From Hungatella sp. UBA7603 (lineage in GTDB: Bacteria; Bacillota; Clostridia; Lachnospirales; Lachnospiraceae), in contig DLJZ01000002.1 of assembly GCA_002478865.1 (NCBI GenBank), positions 248,001 to 312,000 on the forward strand: 64,000 bases of DNA, written 5' to 3'. The notes beneath the pieces were generated by a model, which made no database searches, was not told the DNA's origin, and worked only from the letters and a program-made list of their open reading frames with translations. Shown here piece after piece: positions 9,201 to 17,817 of the stretch (its first letter is position 1; each line of letters begins with the position of its first letter). The position numbers and the translations under genes were made by a program.

Positions 9201-11084
9201 ATGAATCAATGTTATGGATGTAATACGTGTGAAAGTGCTGACAAGCCACTGGAAGCGTTTATTTCTGCGCTGCCGATGGAAACTTCCCATCACCGTGTGG
9301 AAAAACAGAGTACGAAATGCGGTTTCGGACTCCAGGGCGTATGCTGTCGCCTTTGTGCCAACGGCCCATGCCGGATCACACCAAATGCTAAAAGAGGGAT
9401 CTGCGGTGCGGATGCGGACACCATCGTGGCAAGAAACTTTTTAAGAGCAGTAGCTTCCGGAAGCGGCTGTTATATACATGTAGTGGAAAACACTGCCCTT
9501 AATCTCAAAAAAACAGCTCAGGCAAAAGGCGCATTAAAGGGAATGGAATCCCTGGAGCATTTGGCTGAGATTTTTGGCATTGAAGAAGCAGACATCTATC
9601 AGAAGGCAGAAAAGATTGCAGATGCGGTACTGGCCGATCTATACAAGCCAGAATACGTGGAGATGGCTCTCACTGAGAAGGTTGCTTATGCTCCTCGTGT
9701 TGCACGTTGGAGAGAGCTTGGCATTATGCCTGGCGGCGCAAAGAGTGAGGTGTTTAAAGGCGTAGTGAAGTGCTCTACTAACTTAAACTCCGATCCCCTT
9801 GATATGTTGGTTGACTGTTTAAGACTAGGTATTTCCACCGGTATTTACGGCCTTACCCTGACTAACCTGTTAAACGATGTACTTCTGGGTCAACCTCAGC
9901 TTCGTCTGGCTCCAGTGGGTCTTCGCGTTATCAATCCAGACTACATAAACATCATGATCACCGGGCATCAACATACCATTTTTGTAGACCTACAGGATAA
10001 ATTAATTTCTCCTGAAGCGATTGCAAAAGCAAAAGCAGTTGGAGCAAAAGGCTTTAAGCTGGTTGGCTGTACCTGTGTCGGACAGGATTTACAGTTAAGA
10101 GGAGCTCTTTACCCTGAAGTATTTGACGGTCATGCCGGCAACAACTACACCAGCGAAGCAGTTCTTGCTACGGGTGCAATTGATGCGGTTCTCTCTGAGT
10201 TTAACTGTACCTTACCTGGAATCGAGCCTATCTGTGACGAATTAAAGATCAAGCAGATTTGTCTTGATGATGTGGCTAAGAAGTCCAATGCTGAGTTAAT
10301 GAAATTTGACTTTGAGCACAGAGAAGAACAGAGTGAAAAGATCATTGATAAGGTAATTGAAGCTTATACCGAACGCCGCGGCATCATTCCTTTAAATCTC
10401 CTCCCAGAGCACGGAAATGACAATACCCTTACGGGTGTTAGTGAAGGCTCCTTAAGAAACTTCCTGGGTGGAAACTGGAAGCCTCTCATTGACCTTATTG
10501 TTGCTGGTAAGATCAAAGGAATCGCAGGCATTGTTGGTTGTTCTAACTTAACGGCTGGTGGCCATGATGTTCTTACGGTAGCCCTTACCAAAGAATTGAT
10601 TGCTAGAGACATCATCGTCTTAACCGCAGGCTGTTCCTCAGGCGGCATTGAAAACTGTGGTCTTATGACACCGGAAGCGGCTGAGCTTGCTGGCCCTAAC
10701 TTAAGAGAGGTATGTAAGACACTTGGAATTCCTCCTGTACTTAACTTTGGCCCATGTCTTGCCATCGGACGTCTGGAAATCGTAGCAACTGAAATTGCGG
10801 CTGAGCTTGGTGTAGATCTTCCAAAGCTTCCTCTGGTTCTTTCTGCTGCTCAGTGGCTAGAGGAACAGGCGATTGCAGACGGCTGCTTTGGTCTTGCCCT
10901 CGGCCTTCCCCTTCACTTAGGCTTACCACCATTTGTGACCGGAAGTGATGTTGCAGTTAAGGTATTAACAGAAGGCATGAAGAGCCTGACAGGCGGACAG
11001 GTGATTATTAATCCGGATGCAAAAGAAAGTGCTGATATCCTGGAACAAATCATCATGGAGAAGCGTGAGGGTCTTAATATATAG
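9201..11084 (+). CDS. cooS: Anaerobic Ni-Fe-S carbon monoxide dehydrogenase, catalytic subunit
   Basis: Oxidises CO to CO2 (or the reverse) at a Ni-4Fe-5S C-cluster. The 627 residues have the ligands of the D-cluster (Cys40, Cys48) and B-cluster (Cys49, 52, 57, 68) near the N-terminus. C-cluster ligands are the His of TGHQHTIF and Cys in GCTCVGQ, SEFNCTLPG, GCSNL, AGCSSGG and GPCLAIGR. An extra N-terminal CYGCNTC motif (Cys4, 7, 10) precedes these and is absent from the well-known C. hydrogenoformans CODH-II. The gene follows AAGGAGG. No acetyl-CoA synthase or Ni-insertion (cooC) gene is in the window, so this is a stand-alone CO/electron enzyme, not a visible Wood-Ljungdahl locus. Confidence 0.96.
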   Translation: MNQCYGCNTCESADKPLEAFISALPMETSHHRVEKQSTKCGFGLQGVCCRLCANGPCRITPNAKRGICGADADTIVARNFLRAVASGSGCYIHVVENTALNLKKTAQAKGALKGMESLEHLAEIFGIEEADIYQKAEKIADAVLADLYKPEYVEMALTEKVAYAPRVARWRELGIMPGGAKSEVFKGVVKCSTNLNSDPLDMLVDCLRLGISTGIYGLTLTNLLNDVLLGQPQLRLAPVGLRVINPDYINIMITGHQHTIFVDLQDKLISPEAIAKAKAVGAKGFKLVGCTCVGQDLQLRGALYPEVFDGHAGNNYTSEAVLATGAIDAVLSEFNCTLPGIEPICDELKIKQICLDDVAKKSNAELMKFDFEHREEQSEKIIDKVIEAYTERRGIIPLNLLPEHGNDNTLTGVSEGSLRNFLGGNWKPLIDLIVAGKIKGIAGIVGCSNLTAGGHDVLTVALTKELIARDIIVLTAGCSSGGIENCGLMTPEAAELAGPNLREVCKTLGIPPVLNFGPCLAIGRLEIVATEIAAELGVDLPKLPLVLSAAQWLEEQAIADGCFGLALGLPLHLGLPPFVTGSDVAVKVLTEGMKSLTGGQVIINPDAKESADILEQIIMEKREGLNI

Positions 11085-11095
11085 GAGGGTGGCAT

Positions 11096-11542
11096 ATGAA
11101 ACGGATATTCATAGATGCAGCCAAATGCGATGGTTGCAAGAATTGTTTTATAGCATGTATGCAGGCACACCGGACGGATGGAGGCTCTATTTACAACTTA
11201 AATCTTTCAGATCCTCACCACGAATCCCGCAATCACATTGAAAAAGGCAGCCAGGGAGGCTACACTCCTATCTTTTGCCGTCACTGTGACCAGCCGGAAT
11301 GCGTGATGTCCTGTATGAGCGGAGCGCTCAAAAAAGATAAGGATACCGGGCTTGTTCTCTATGATGAGTCCGCATGCGGGTCCTGCTTTATGTGTGTCAT
11401 GAACTGCCCCTACGGAGTGTTAAAGGCAGATACCAGCACAAAAACCAAGGTGATTAAGTGTGATTTCTGCGCGGACCAAGGATTTTCACCAAGCTGCGTA
11501 AAGTCATGTCCAACCGGAGCAATCTATGTGGAGGAGGTGTAA
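11096..11542 (+). CDS. cooF: CooF-type four-cluster ferredoxin
   Basis: Electron-transfer partner of CO dehydrogenase. The 148 residues carry four groups of cysteines suited to [4Fe-4S] clusters: CDGCKNCFIAC, CRHCDQPECVMSC, CGSCFMCVMNC and CDFCADQ followed by CVKSC. This is the pattern of CooF and of HycB-like subunits. It starts 11 nt after the cooS stop behind GGAGGG, and the next gene follows 2 nt after its stop. By context it carries electrons from CooS to the flavoprotein encoded next. Confidence 0.9.
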   Translation: MKRIFIDAAKCDGCKNCFIACMQAHRTDGGSIYNLNLSDPHHESRNHIEKGSQGGYTPIFCRHCDQPECVMSCMSGALKKDKDTGLVLYDESACGSCFMCVMNCPYGVLKADTSTKTKVIKCDFCADQGFSPSCVKSCPTGAIYVEEV

Positions 11543-11544
11543 GT

Positions 11545-12774
11545 ATGACACATGTAATCATTGGTGTTGGCGCTGCCGGAATCACAGCAGCTAAGACCAT
11601 CAGGGAGCTGGAGCCGGATGCCAGAATCATTATGATATCTCCAGATGAAACGGTGCATTCCCGCTGTATGCTTCATAAGTATATAAGCCATGAACGGGAT
11701 GAGAAAACTCTTTCCTTTGTTCCAGAAGACTTCTTTGATCGTTCCCGCATTACCTGGATCAAGAAAAAGGCAGTCGCGATCGATACCAAGAATCAGGAAG
11801 TAGGCCTTGAGGATGGGTCTAAGATCCCTTACGACCGTCTCCTCATTGCCACTGGTGCGGACAGCGTGATTCCTCCTATTATGAATTTCAGGGAGGCAAA
11901 AAATGTATTCGGACTTCGTCATCTATCCGATGCTCAGAAAATCAGAGCCTTTGCAGAGAAATCACAGCGGATATTAGTTGTGGGCTCCGGTCTTGTTGGT
12001 ATGGATGCCGCTTATGCGTTTCTGGAGCAAGGAAAGGACGTAACCGTTCTGGAAATGGCAGACAGGATTCTTCCAAAGCAGTTAGATGAAACCGCTGGAA
12101 GTACATATCAGAACTTGTTTGAACAACACGGCTGTAAGTTCATTCTTGGCAGAAAAACAGTGTTAAGCACCATGCCTGAAACCGATGAGATCACCTCTGT
12201 CATGCTTGATGACGGTTCTCTCATTGAGTGTGATATGGTGGTGGTAGCTGCGGGTGTAAGCCCTTCTGTGGCATGTATTGATGGCAGCGACATCAAGGTG
12301 AATCGTTTCATTCAAGTAGACGATTGCTTAAAGACCTCCAGCGACCATGTATATGCCGCTGGAGATGTGAATGGAATCGCCGGAATCTGGCCAAATGCCA
12401 TGAAGCAAGGGAAAACTGCCGGGTATAACATGTGCGGCAAACAAACGCCTTACGAAGATAAATACGGCATGAAAAACACCATGAACTTTTACGGCCTTAC
12501 CACCCTATCCCTGGGCGATGGAATCGCCTTAGAAGGGGATAAGGTCATCATTCGCGAGGATTCCAAAAGCTATAAAAAGGCCATTCTCCGTAACGGCTGC
12601 TTAAAGAGCATTCTGATTCAGGGCGACATTGACTATACCGGCATCTATCAGTACCTGATTAAAAATAATATTTGTCTGGATTCTGTAAAGACTGATGTTT
12701 TTCATCTCTCCTTTGCGGATTTTTACGGAATTGATCCGACTGGACAGTTTATCTATCAGACCGCAGGAATGTAA
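11545..12774 (+). CDS. FAD-dependent NAD(P)H oxidoreductase of the CODH unit
   Basis: Flavoprotein of the pyridine nucleotide-disulphide oxidoreductase type, 409 residues from the ATG at 11545. An upstream in-frame ATG at 11506 would overlap cooF and lacks support, whereas 11545 follows GGAGGAGG. An N-terminal FAD-binding site (IIGVGAAGITAAK), a second Rossmann site for NAD(P) (VVGSGLVGMDAAYAF) and a VYAAGDV FAD motif are visible. The gene order cooS-cooF-flavoprotein is known from several anaerobes, where CO electrons are thought to reduce NAD(P)+ or feed peroxide defence. There is no redox CxxxxC pair of the glutathione-reductase kind. Confidence 0.88.
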   Translation: MTHVIIGVGAAGITAAKTIRELEPDARIIMISPDETVHSRCMLHKYISHERDEKTLSFVPEDFFDRSRITWIKKKAVAIDTKNQEVGLEDGSKIPYDRLLIATGADSVIPPIMNFREAKNVFGLRHLSDAQKIRAFAEKSQRILVVGSGLVGMDAAYAFLEQGKDVTVLEMADRILPKQLDETAGSTYQNLFEQHGCKFILGRKTVLSTMPETDEITSVMLDDGSLIECDMVVVAAGVSPSVACIDGSDIKVNRFIQVDDCLKTSSDHVYAAGDVNGIAGIWPNAMKQGKTAGYNMCGKQTPYEDKYGMKNTMNFYGLTTLSLGDGIALEGDKVIIREDSKSYKKAILRNGCLKSILIQGDIDYTGIYQYLIKNNICLDSVKTDVFHLSFADFYGIDPTGQFIYQTAGM

Positions 12775-12841
12775 TTTTTTTGGTAATGTGCGTTTTCGTC
12801 AATTGAATCGTAAACTATTTTTTCAACTTTGAAGTAACATA

Positions 12842-12904
12842 AAACGGTACCCAGATAGGAATACACAGTAATGCAGTCTGTGTTTCACTATTAGGGTACC
12901 GTTT
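12842..12904. terminator. Nested bidirectional terminator between the CODH unit and the Nramp gene
   Basis: An outer 11-bp stem, AAACGGTACCC (12842-12852) with GGGTACCGTTT (12894-12904), encloses an inner stem ACACAG/CTGTGT. It lies between convergent genes and could stop transcription from both. The T-rich tails are moderate. Confidence 0.6.
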
Positions 12905-12949
12905 ATCGTTTCTTATACCTTCTATCAGAGGTATTTTAGATCCAACCCT

Positions 12950-14215
12950 TTATCCTTTTATCATACTGACCAGTAGCATTATATTCAGGATCGTCAGTAT
13001 GAAACCGATGACAATCAAAGTCAATTTATGTTTGAAGGAGTTTTTGTATTTTCCCATAACCCGTTCCGAGGAGGTTAAATAAATCTGCAAGAATACAGTG
13101 ATTGGAAGTTGGATACTTAAAAACATCTGGCTATAGATCAATCCTTTCAATGGATCTGTTATTAAAAAGATCAAAAGTGTTGCAGATACTAAAATCCCAA
13201 TCACTCCATACCTTGTATGGGGATCCTTCGGATCGTAAGGTTCATCAAACATTCCGGCAATGATAGAGCCTCCCGCCATACCTGCCGTGGTCGTCGATGC
13301 AATTCCGGAGAATAATAAGGCTCCTGCAAAAATCAGAGCTGCTGCCTTTCCTGCCAACGGCTCCAGCATGGTTGCCGCCTGGCCTAGTTCCGTTATGTGT
13401 ATTCCTTTATTAAAAAAGGTGGTGGCAGCCAATATGATCATAGCACTGTTGATTGCCCAGCCAATCAGCATGGAAAACAGGGTATCCGCAAACTCATATT
13501 TCAGCTGTAATTTTTTTACTGATTCATCTTCAAGGTTCCACTGTCTGCTCTGAATGATTTCCGAATGCAGAAATAAATTGTGAGGCATAACTACAGCCCC
13601 TAAAACAGACATGATAATGAGCATGGAGCCCTGAGGTATGCTTACCGTCGTCCAGCCAGCAACCGCATGGTTAAAATCAACATGAACCAGACTCAATTCA
13701 TATATAAAGGACAAACCTATGATGGAAACAAAACCTATGATCCACTTTTCCAGCTTCTGATAGGAATTTGTAAAAAGCATCCATAAGATTAGAGCCAATA
13801 TCATGACAGCGGCCAATTTAACAGGTATCTTAAATAAAAGATTAAGAGCAATGGCACCACCAAGTATTTCTGCAAGCGCTGTAGAAATTGCAGCCAAAAC
13901 TGCTGTTGATAAAACGATTTTTGACAGCCAGGGCTTTAGATTCTTGTTTGCAGATTCCGCTAAGCAATCTCCGGTCACAATCCCAAGGTGTGCCACATTA
14001 TGCTGAAGGATAATTAACATAATTGTTGATAACGTTACCATCCAGAGAAGCTTGTATCCATATTCTGAACCTGCAGCAATATTAGAAGCCCAGTTACCAG
14101 GATCGATAAACCCAACCGTTACTAACAACCCCGGGCCGACATAATGAAGTAATTCTTTTAATCCAAGTTGAGGATTATGACCTTTTCTTTTCTCTTTTCC
14201 ATTGGTATTTAGCAT
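12950..14215 (-). CDS. mntH: Nramp-family divalent metal (Mn2+/Fe2+) transporter
   Basis: Proton-coupled importer of Mn2+ or Fe2+, 421 residues, with about eleven membrane helices. The metal-site motif DPGNW in helix 1 and the MPHN motif in helix 6 (GAVVMPHNLFLHS) are both present, which places it in the true metal-transporting group. The start ATG follows AGGAGG. Its promoter carries a 17-bp operator-like sequence nearly identical to that of the siderophore operon, pointing to joint metal-dependent repression. The choice of Mn2+ over Fe2+ is not decided by the sequence. Confidence 0.9.
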   Translation of the reverse strand: MLNTNGKEKRKGHNPQLGLKELLHYVGPGLLVTVGFIDPGNWASNIAAGSEYGYKLLWMVTLSTIMLIILQHNVAHLGIVTGDCLAESANKNLKPWLSKIVLSTAVLAAISTALAEILGGAIALNLLFKIPVKLAAVMILALILWMLFTNSYQKLEKWIIGFVSIIGLSFIYELSLVHVDFNHAVAGWTTVSIPQGSMLIIMSVLGAVVMPHNLFLHSEIIQSRQWNLEDESVKKLQLKYEFADTLFSMLIGWAINSAMIILAATTFFNKGIHITELGQAATMLEPLAGKAAALIFAGALLFSGIASTTTAGMAGGSIIAGMFDEPYDPKDPHTRYGVIGILVSATLLIFLITDPLKGLIYSQMFLSIQLPITVFLQIYLTSSERVMGKYKNSFKHKLTLIVIGFILTILNIMLLVSMIKG

Positions 14216-14338
14216 TATTAAATCCTCCTTTTTGTTTTTTCTATCACATCAAACCCGATCTCATATATTCTATAATCTTTCATACCCTTACAGAATAAAT
14301 CTATTTTTTCAAAAAAGAAAGAGTTAATTAAGTTTTTT

Positions 14339-14397
14339 AGTTAGTTATCACTAATCAAGTCATGTCGCATTCTATTATCAATACTATTTTTTCTCAA
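14339..14397 (-). promoter_or_regulatory. Nramp promoter and metal-type operator
   Basis: On the minus strand TTGAGA (14392-14397), a 17-nt spacer and TAGAAT (14369-14374). Downstream, at about +8 to +24, lies ATTAGTGATAACTAACT (14339-14355), identical at 14 of 17 positions to the element at the same place in the siderophore promoter. Confidence 0.6.
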
Positions 14398-14699
14398 TTG
14401 CTCTTATCTTATGTAAACAAGGCCTTCAAACACATTATAAAATTAAAAAAATGGGGGTAAAATACCACATTTTTTTCCAAATATTTTTAAACTTATTTAA
14501 AGATTTTATTCATATAGATATCAAGTTTACTCTTAATCTAAATCCTTCCCCAATTGGTGAATGATTAAAAACATACCAATTGGTATGATCTATTATCAAA
14601 GGTATGATGAATTTTACTCAAAAAATGTACATTTTGCACAATATAAACTGAAAATATTGTAATATAATAATAAAATTCAGAATAAACGTAAAAATGATA
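14398..14699. other. AT-rich intergenic stretch with two CCAATTGG sites
   Basis: No gene is seen. A perfect 16-bp palindrome, CATACCAATTGGTATG (14572-14587), and a second CCAATTGG core (14550-14557) have centres 26 bp apart. They are candidate binding sites for the GntR regulator encoded at 14824 or for another factor. The rest is AT-rich with no clear structure. Confidence 0.45.
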
Positions 14700-14738
14700 T
14701 TTACATACATCATATGTTATGCTAGTCTATGGATAGAC
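14700..14738 (+). promoter_or_regulatory. Promoter of the GntR/sugar operon with dyad
   Basis: TTTACA (14700-14705), a 17-nt spacer and TAGTCT (14723-14728). A 14-bp dyad, GTCTAT-GG-ATAGAC (14725-14738), overlaps the -10 box and the start site, a position suited to repression. Confidence 0.4.
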
Positions 14739-14823
14739 GCAAGGACAAAATCACTAAATTAATTACAATAAATATAATATTTATATGCATTTTATCTATT
14801 GAACAATAAAAAAGGAGTAGAGC

Positions 14824-15531
14824 ATGCGTAGAAATTCAAATGAAATACAAAATATTGATGTACTTCCTATGGCGACTGCACAAAAGGTAAAAACAATGAT
14901 CATACAACGGGAAATGAAACCCGGTGACCGACTTCCTACGGAAAAGGAACTGACCGTACTATTTGGGGTGAGCCGGTCTACCTTAAGAGAAGCTATGAAG
15001 TTTTTAAGAGCAGAAAATGTTGTAGTCATACGTCAGGGAAGCGGAACTTTTGTCAGTGCCGGAACGGGAATTGGAGAAGATCCTCTGGGCCTGCATTTTA
15101 CGGATCAGAGATATTTGTTAAAGAACCTTTTCGAAACACGTATGCTCATTGAACCTCAGATTGCTGGTCTGGCCGTGCAAAGAGCTACGCCTTCTGATAT
15201 AAAGAATCTGGAGAGACTGGTTGCGGAGATGGATCAGATTCAGATTAACAGCACTTCTACAGCAGAGATGGATATTCAATTCCATACTGCTGTTGCAGAA
15301 TGTACCCATAATGAAGTATTGATTCGGGTGGTCCCTATTATTAACGAATCCATCCGGCGCAGTCATGTGGAAACTCATAATGACCTGGAAAGCTTTAAGC
15401 GGGCAAAACGAAGCCACAGGGGTATCTATAAAGCAATTGCCAGCGGCAACTATATGGAAGCTAAATTTCTGGCAGAAAGGCATGTATGGGAAACTTTAAA
15501 TGATGTAAGGGAGAGGGAGGAACCAACATGA
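14824..15531 (+). CDS. GntR-family regulator (FadR subfamily) of the sugar operon
   Basis: Probable repressor that senses the substrate or an intermediate of the operon it heads. The 235 residues have an N-terminal winged helix (PGDRLPTEKELTVLFGVSRSTLREAMKFL) and a C-terminal FCD ligand domain, with the Asp/His residues (EMDIQFHTAVAECT and HRGIYKAI) that usually bind a metal. Its stop overlaps the start of the next gene (ATGA), so it is co-translated with the importer. Confidence 0.88.
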   Translation: MRRNSNEIQNIDVLPMATAQKVKTMIIQREMKPGDRLPTEKELTVLFGVSRSTLREAMKFLRAENVVVIRQGSGTFVSAGTGIGEDPLGLHFTDQRYLLKNLFETRMLIEPQIAGLAVQRATPSDIKNLERLVAEMDQIQINSTSTAEMDIQFHTAVAECTHNEVLIRVVPIINESIRRSHVETHNDLESFKRAKRSHRGIYKAIASGNYMEAKFLAERHVWETLNDVREREEPT

Positions 15532-16883
15532 TACAAAGATTACTAGGTAAGAAAACAATGGCAATTGCCATGGCGGCTCTTATGGCGGCAGGAACGATGA
15601 CTGGCTGTTCTGCAGGAGGCAAGGGCAACACAGAAGCAGCTGAAACAACAAAGAAAGAGACTACAGAAGCAGTGCAAGCCACCTCGGTGGCAAAGGATGG
15701 ACAGGCACCTACGGGCGAAATAAAACCGTGTACCATTAAATTCCGTTACTGGGCAGATAATACGAATTATTCCCAGCTCATGCAGGATATCATTAAGAAA
15801 TTCAATGCAGAAAATGGAAAAGGGATTACGGTGGTTGGGGAAGAAAGCCCTTGGGATGGAGGTGCTTACTCGGAGAACTTATTTAATGCCAAGATGGGCG
15901 GGGGAGATATCGACTGCGCAACCTGGAAGTTAACGTCCACGCCATTATTTGTGAACAACGATCTCTTAGCTGATTTAACACCTTTCATTTATGCCTGGGA
16001 CAAAAAAACGGATATCGATGAAAATATTTATAACATTATGACAGAGGCTGGAGACATGGAACGAATCTATGTAATGCCTTGGAATATTCAGGTCCTATAT
16101 GTATATTACAGACCATCAATCTTCAAACAGGCTGGAATTGAGGTACCAAAAACCTACGAAGAATTTTTAGGGGCAATTGAAAAATGCACCATGGATACAA
16201 ACGGAGATGGAAAGACCGACGTATACGGCTTTGGTATGAGAGGTGCAAAGGGAGGCCAGGAACCATGGGGCAGTTTTGTTAATGGACGGGGAGGCAGTTT
16301 TAAGGACTTAACAACTCCGGAAGCGGAACAGGGGATGCAGGATTTTGTAGATATTTATAAAAAAGGCTATGTACCTCCTACGGCAATCAGTGACGGATTC
16401 AGTGAAATCATTGCTAATTTCCAGTCCGGGCTGACTGCAATGACCATTCACCATACAGGATCCAGCAAGGATATGGAAAAGGTATTTGGAGATGATGTAT
16501 CTGCGTTCCCATTCCCAACAGGCAAGGGACAGTGGACCTCAATGGGGGATACGGAAACCGTTATATTTAACTCCTGTGAGAACAAAGCGGCTGCTTTTGA
16601 GTGGGTGTCCTATCTGGCGGCTGGAGAAGGTCAGAAAATGTGGTGTGAGGGAACTGGAAATGTTCCTGTAAGCAAGAGTATTCAGGCATCTGATTTCTTC
16701 CAGAATAACCGCTTTATGAAAGCTTCCATTGATGGACAGGGTTATGCAGGGATTGTTCCGATTCTTGATACCACAACAGAATGGATTTCCACTCTTTGGC
16801 CAAACACAGTTTCTCAAGCGCTGACCGGAAGTATTACTGCCAAAGAGTGCATGAGGATCCTTCAGGATGGACTTTATCAATAG
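15528..16883 (+). CDS. Sugar ABC transporter, substrate-binding lipoprotein
   Basis: Extracellular solute-binding protein of cluster 1 (family 1, carbohydrate type), 451 residues. The signal peptide ends in a lipobox MTGC (about Cys26), followed by a Thr/Glu-rich linker and the binding fold from about residue 65. A DTNGDGKTDVYG loop is a typical calcium-like turn in this family. It begins within the stop codon of the GntR gene. The two permease genes follow. No ATPase gene is in the operon, so a shared MsmX-type ATPase elsewhere is expected. Confidence 0.9.
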   Translation: MIQRLLGKKTMAIAMAALMAAGTMTGCSAGGKGNTEAAETTKKETTEAVQATSVAKDGQAPTGEIKPCTIKFRYWADNTNYSQLMQDIIKKFNAENGKGITVVGEESPWDGGAYSENLFNAKMGGGDIDCATWKLTSTPLFVNNDLLADLTPFIYAWDKKTDIDENIYNIMTEAGDMERIYVMPWNIQVLYVYYRPSIFKQAGIEVPKTYEEFLGAIEKCTMDTNGDGKTDVYGFGMRGAKGGQEPWGSFVNGRGGSFKDLTTPEAEQGMQDFVDIYKKGYVPPTAISDGFSEIIANFQSGLTAMTIHHTGSSKDMEKVFGDDVSAFPFPTGKGQWTSMGDTETVIFNSCENKAAAFEWVSYLAAGEGQKMWCEGTGNVPVSKSIQASDFFQNNRFMKASIDGQGYAGIVPILDTTTEWISTLWPNTVSQALTGSITAKECMRILQDGLYQ

Positions 16884-16942
16884 AAACCTTATATGTCAGG
16901 GCTGCTTCTTATGCAGCCCATCCATTTAGGAGGAAAATACGA

Positions 16943-17815
16943 ATGGTTAAGAAACGAACAATATGGCCGTATGTATTAGTTGCTCCGGCTGTGTTAATTA
17001 TCCTGTGCGTCGTGTTTATACCCGTTATCAATGCCATTATTATGAGTTTTCAACACTATGATCTTAGAAGACCGAAGGAGATTGGATTTAACGGAATTTC
17101 AAATTATGCGGCAGCATGTAAGGATACGCTCTTTTGGGGTTCTCTCTTTCGAACCATCGTGTGGGTGGTGTGCGGAGTAGGATTTCAATTTCTGTTTGGC
17201 TTTATTCTGGCTCTTCTTTTAAACACGGAGTTTAAGGGGAGAGGAGTCGTCCGGGCGGTCAGTATGATTCCATGGGTTACACCAGGTGTTTTAATTGGTT
17301 TGATGTGGCGATGGATCTATGACGGGAACTTCGGAGTGCTAAATGATCTGCTGTTACAGTTTCATATTATTTCTAACAAGATACCGTTTTTATCCCTGGT
17401 AAAGACTGCATTCCCAAGTGTCATTGTGACAATTATATGGCAGGGAATTCCCTTTTTTGCACTCATGCTTCTCGCAGCTTTGCAGGGAGTACCGTCTGAT
17501 ATTTATGAGGCGTCAAGCATTGATGGGGCATCTTCCTGGCAGAAACTTATATTAATAACCATTCCTTCTATCAAAAATACTATTTTTGTGACCGTGCTGC
17601 TTCGTGTTATCTGGGTTGCCAATTCTGTAGATGTAATCTTTAATATGACAGAAGGCGGACCGGCCTATTCGACCCAGACGCTCAGTGTTTATATTTTTAA
17701 TAAGGGAAATGCGTTGAATCTTGGTTATGCATCAGCAATGGCATTATTACTGGCAGTCATTCTGTTATTTGCAGCTGTACCATATTTGAAAATGAATTTT
17801 AGGGAGGATACATAA
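16943..17815 (+). CDS. Sugar ABC transporter permease 1 (MalF-like)
   Basis: Membrane subunit of the sugar importer, 290 residues, about six helices. The cytoplasmic EAA loop is visible as YEASSIDGASSWQKLILITIPSI. The ATG at 16943 is chosen because it follows AGGAGG (16928-16933). An ATG at 16781 in the same frame would overlap the binding-protein gene and add an implausible hydrophilic stretch. Confidence 0.9.
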   Translation: MVKKRTIWPYVLVAPAVLIILCVVFIPVINAIIMSFQHYDLRRPKEIGFNGISNYAAACKDTLFWGSLFRTIVWVVCGVGFQFLFGFILALLLNTEFKGRGVVRAVSMIPWVTPGVLIGLMWRWIYDGNFGVLNDLLLQFHIISNKIPFLSLVKTAFPSVIVTIIWQGIPFFALMLLAALQGVPSDIYEASSIDGASSWQKLILITIPSIKNTIFVTVLLRVIWVANSVDVIFNMTEGGPAYSTQTLSVYIFNKGNALNLGYASAMALLLAVILLFAAVPYLKMNFREDT

Positions 17816-17817
17816 GG

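Noticed and set aside
10364..10932. Long minus-strand reading frames inside cooS
   Set aside because: They are shadows of cooS with no ribosome site and no recognisable protein family.
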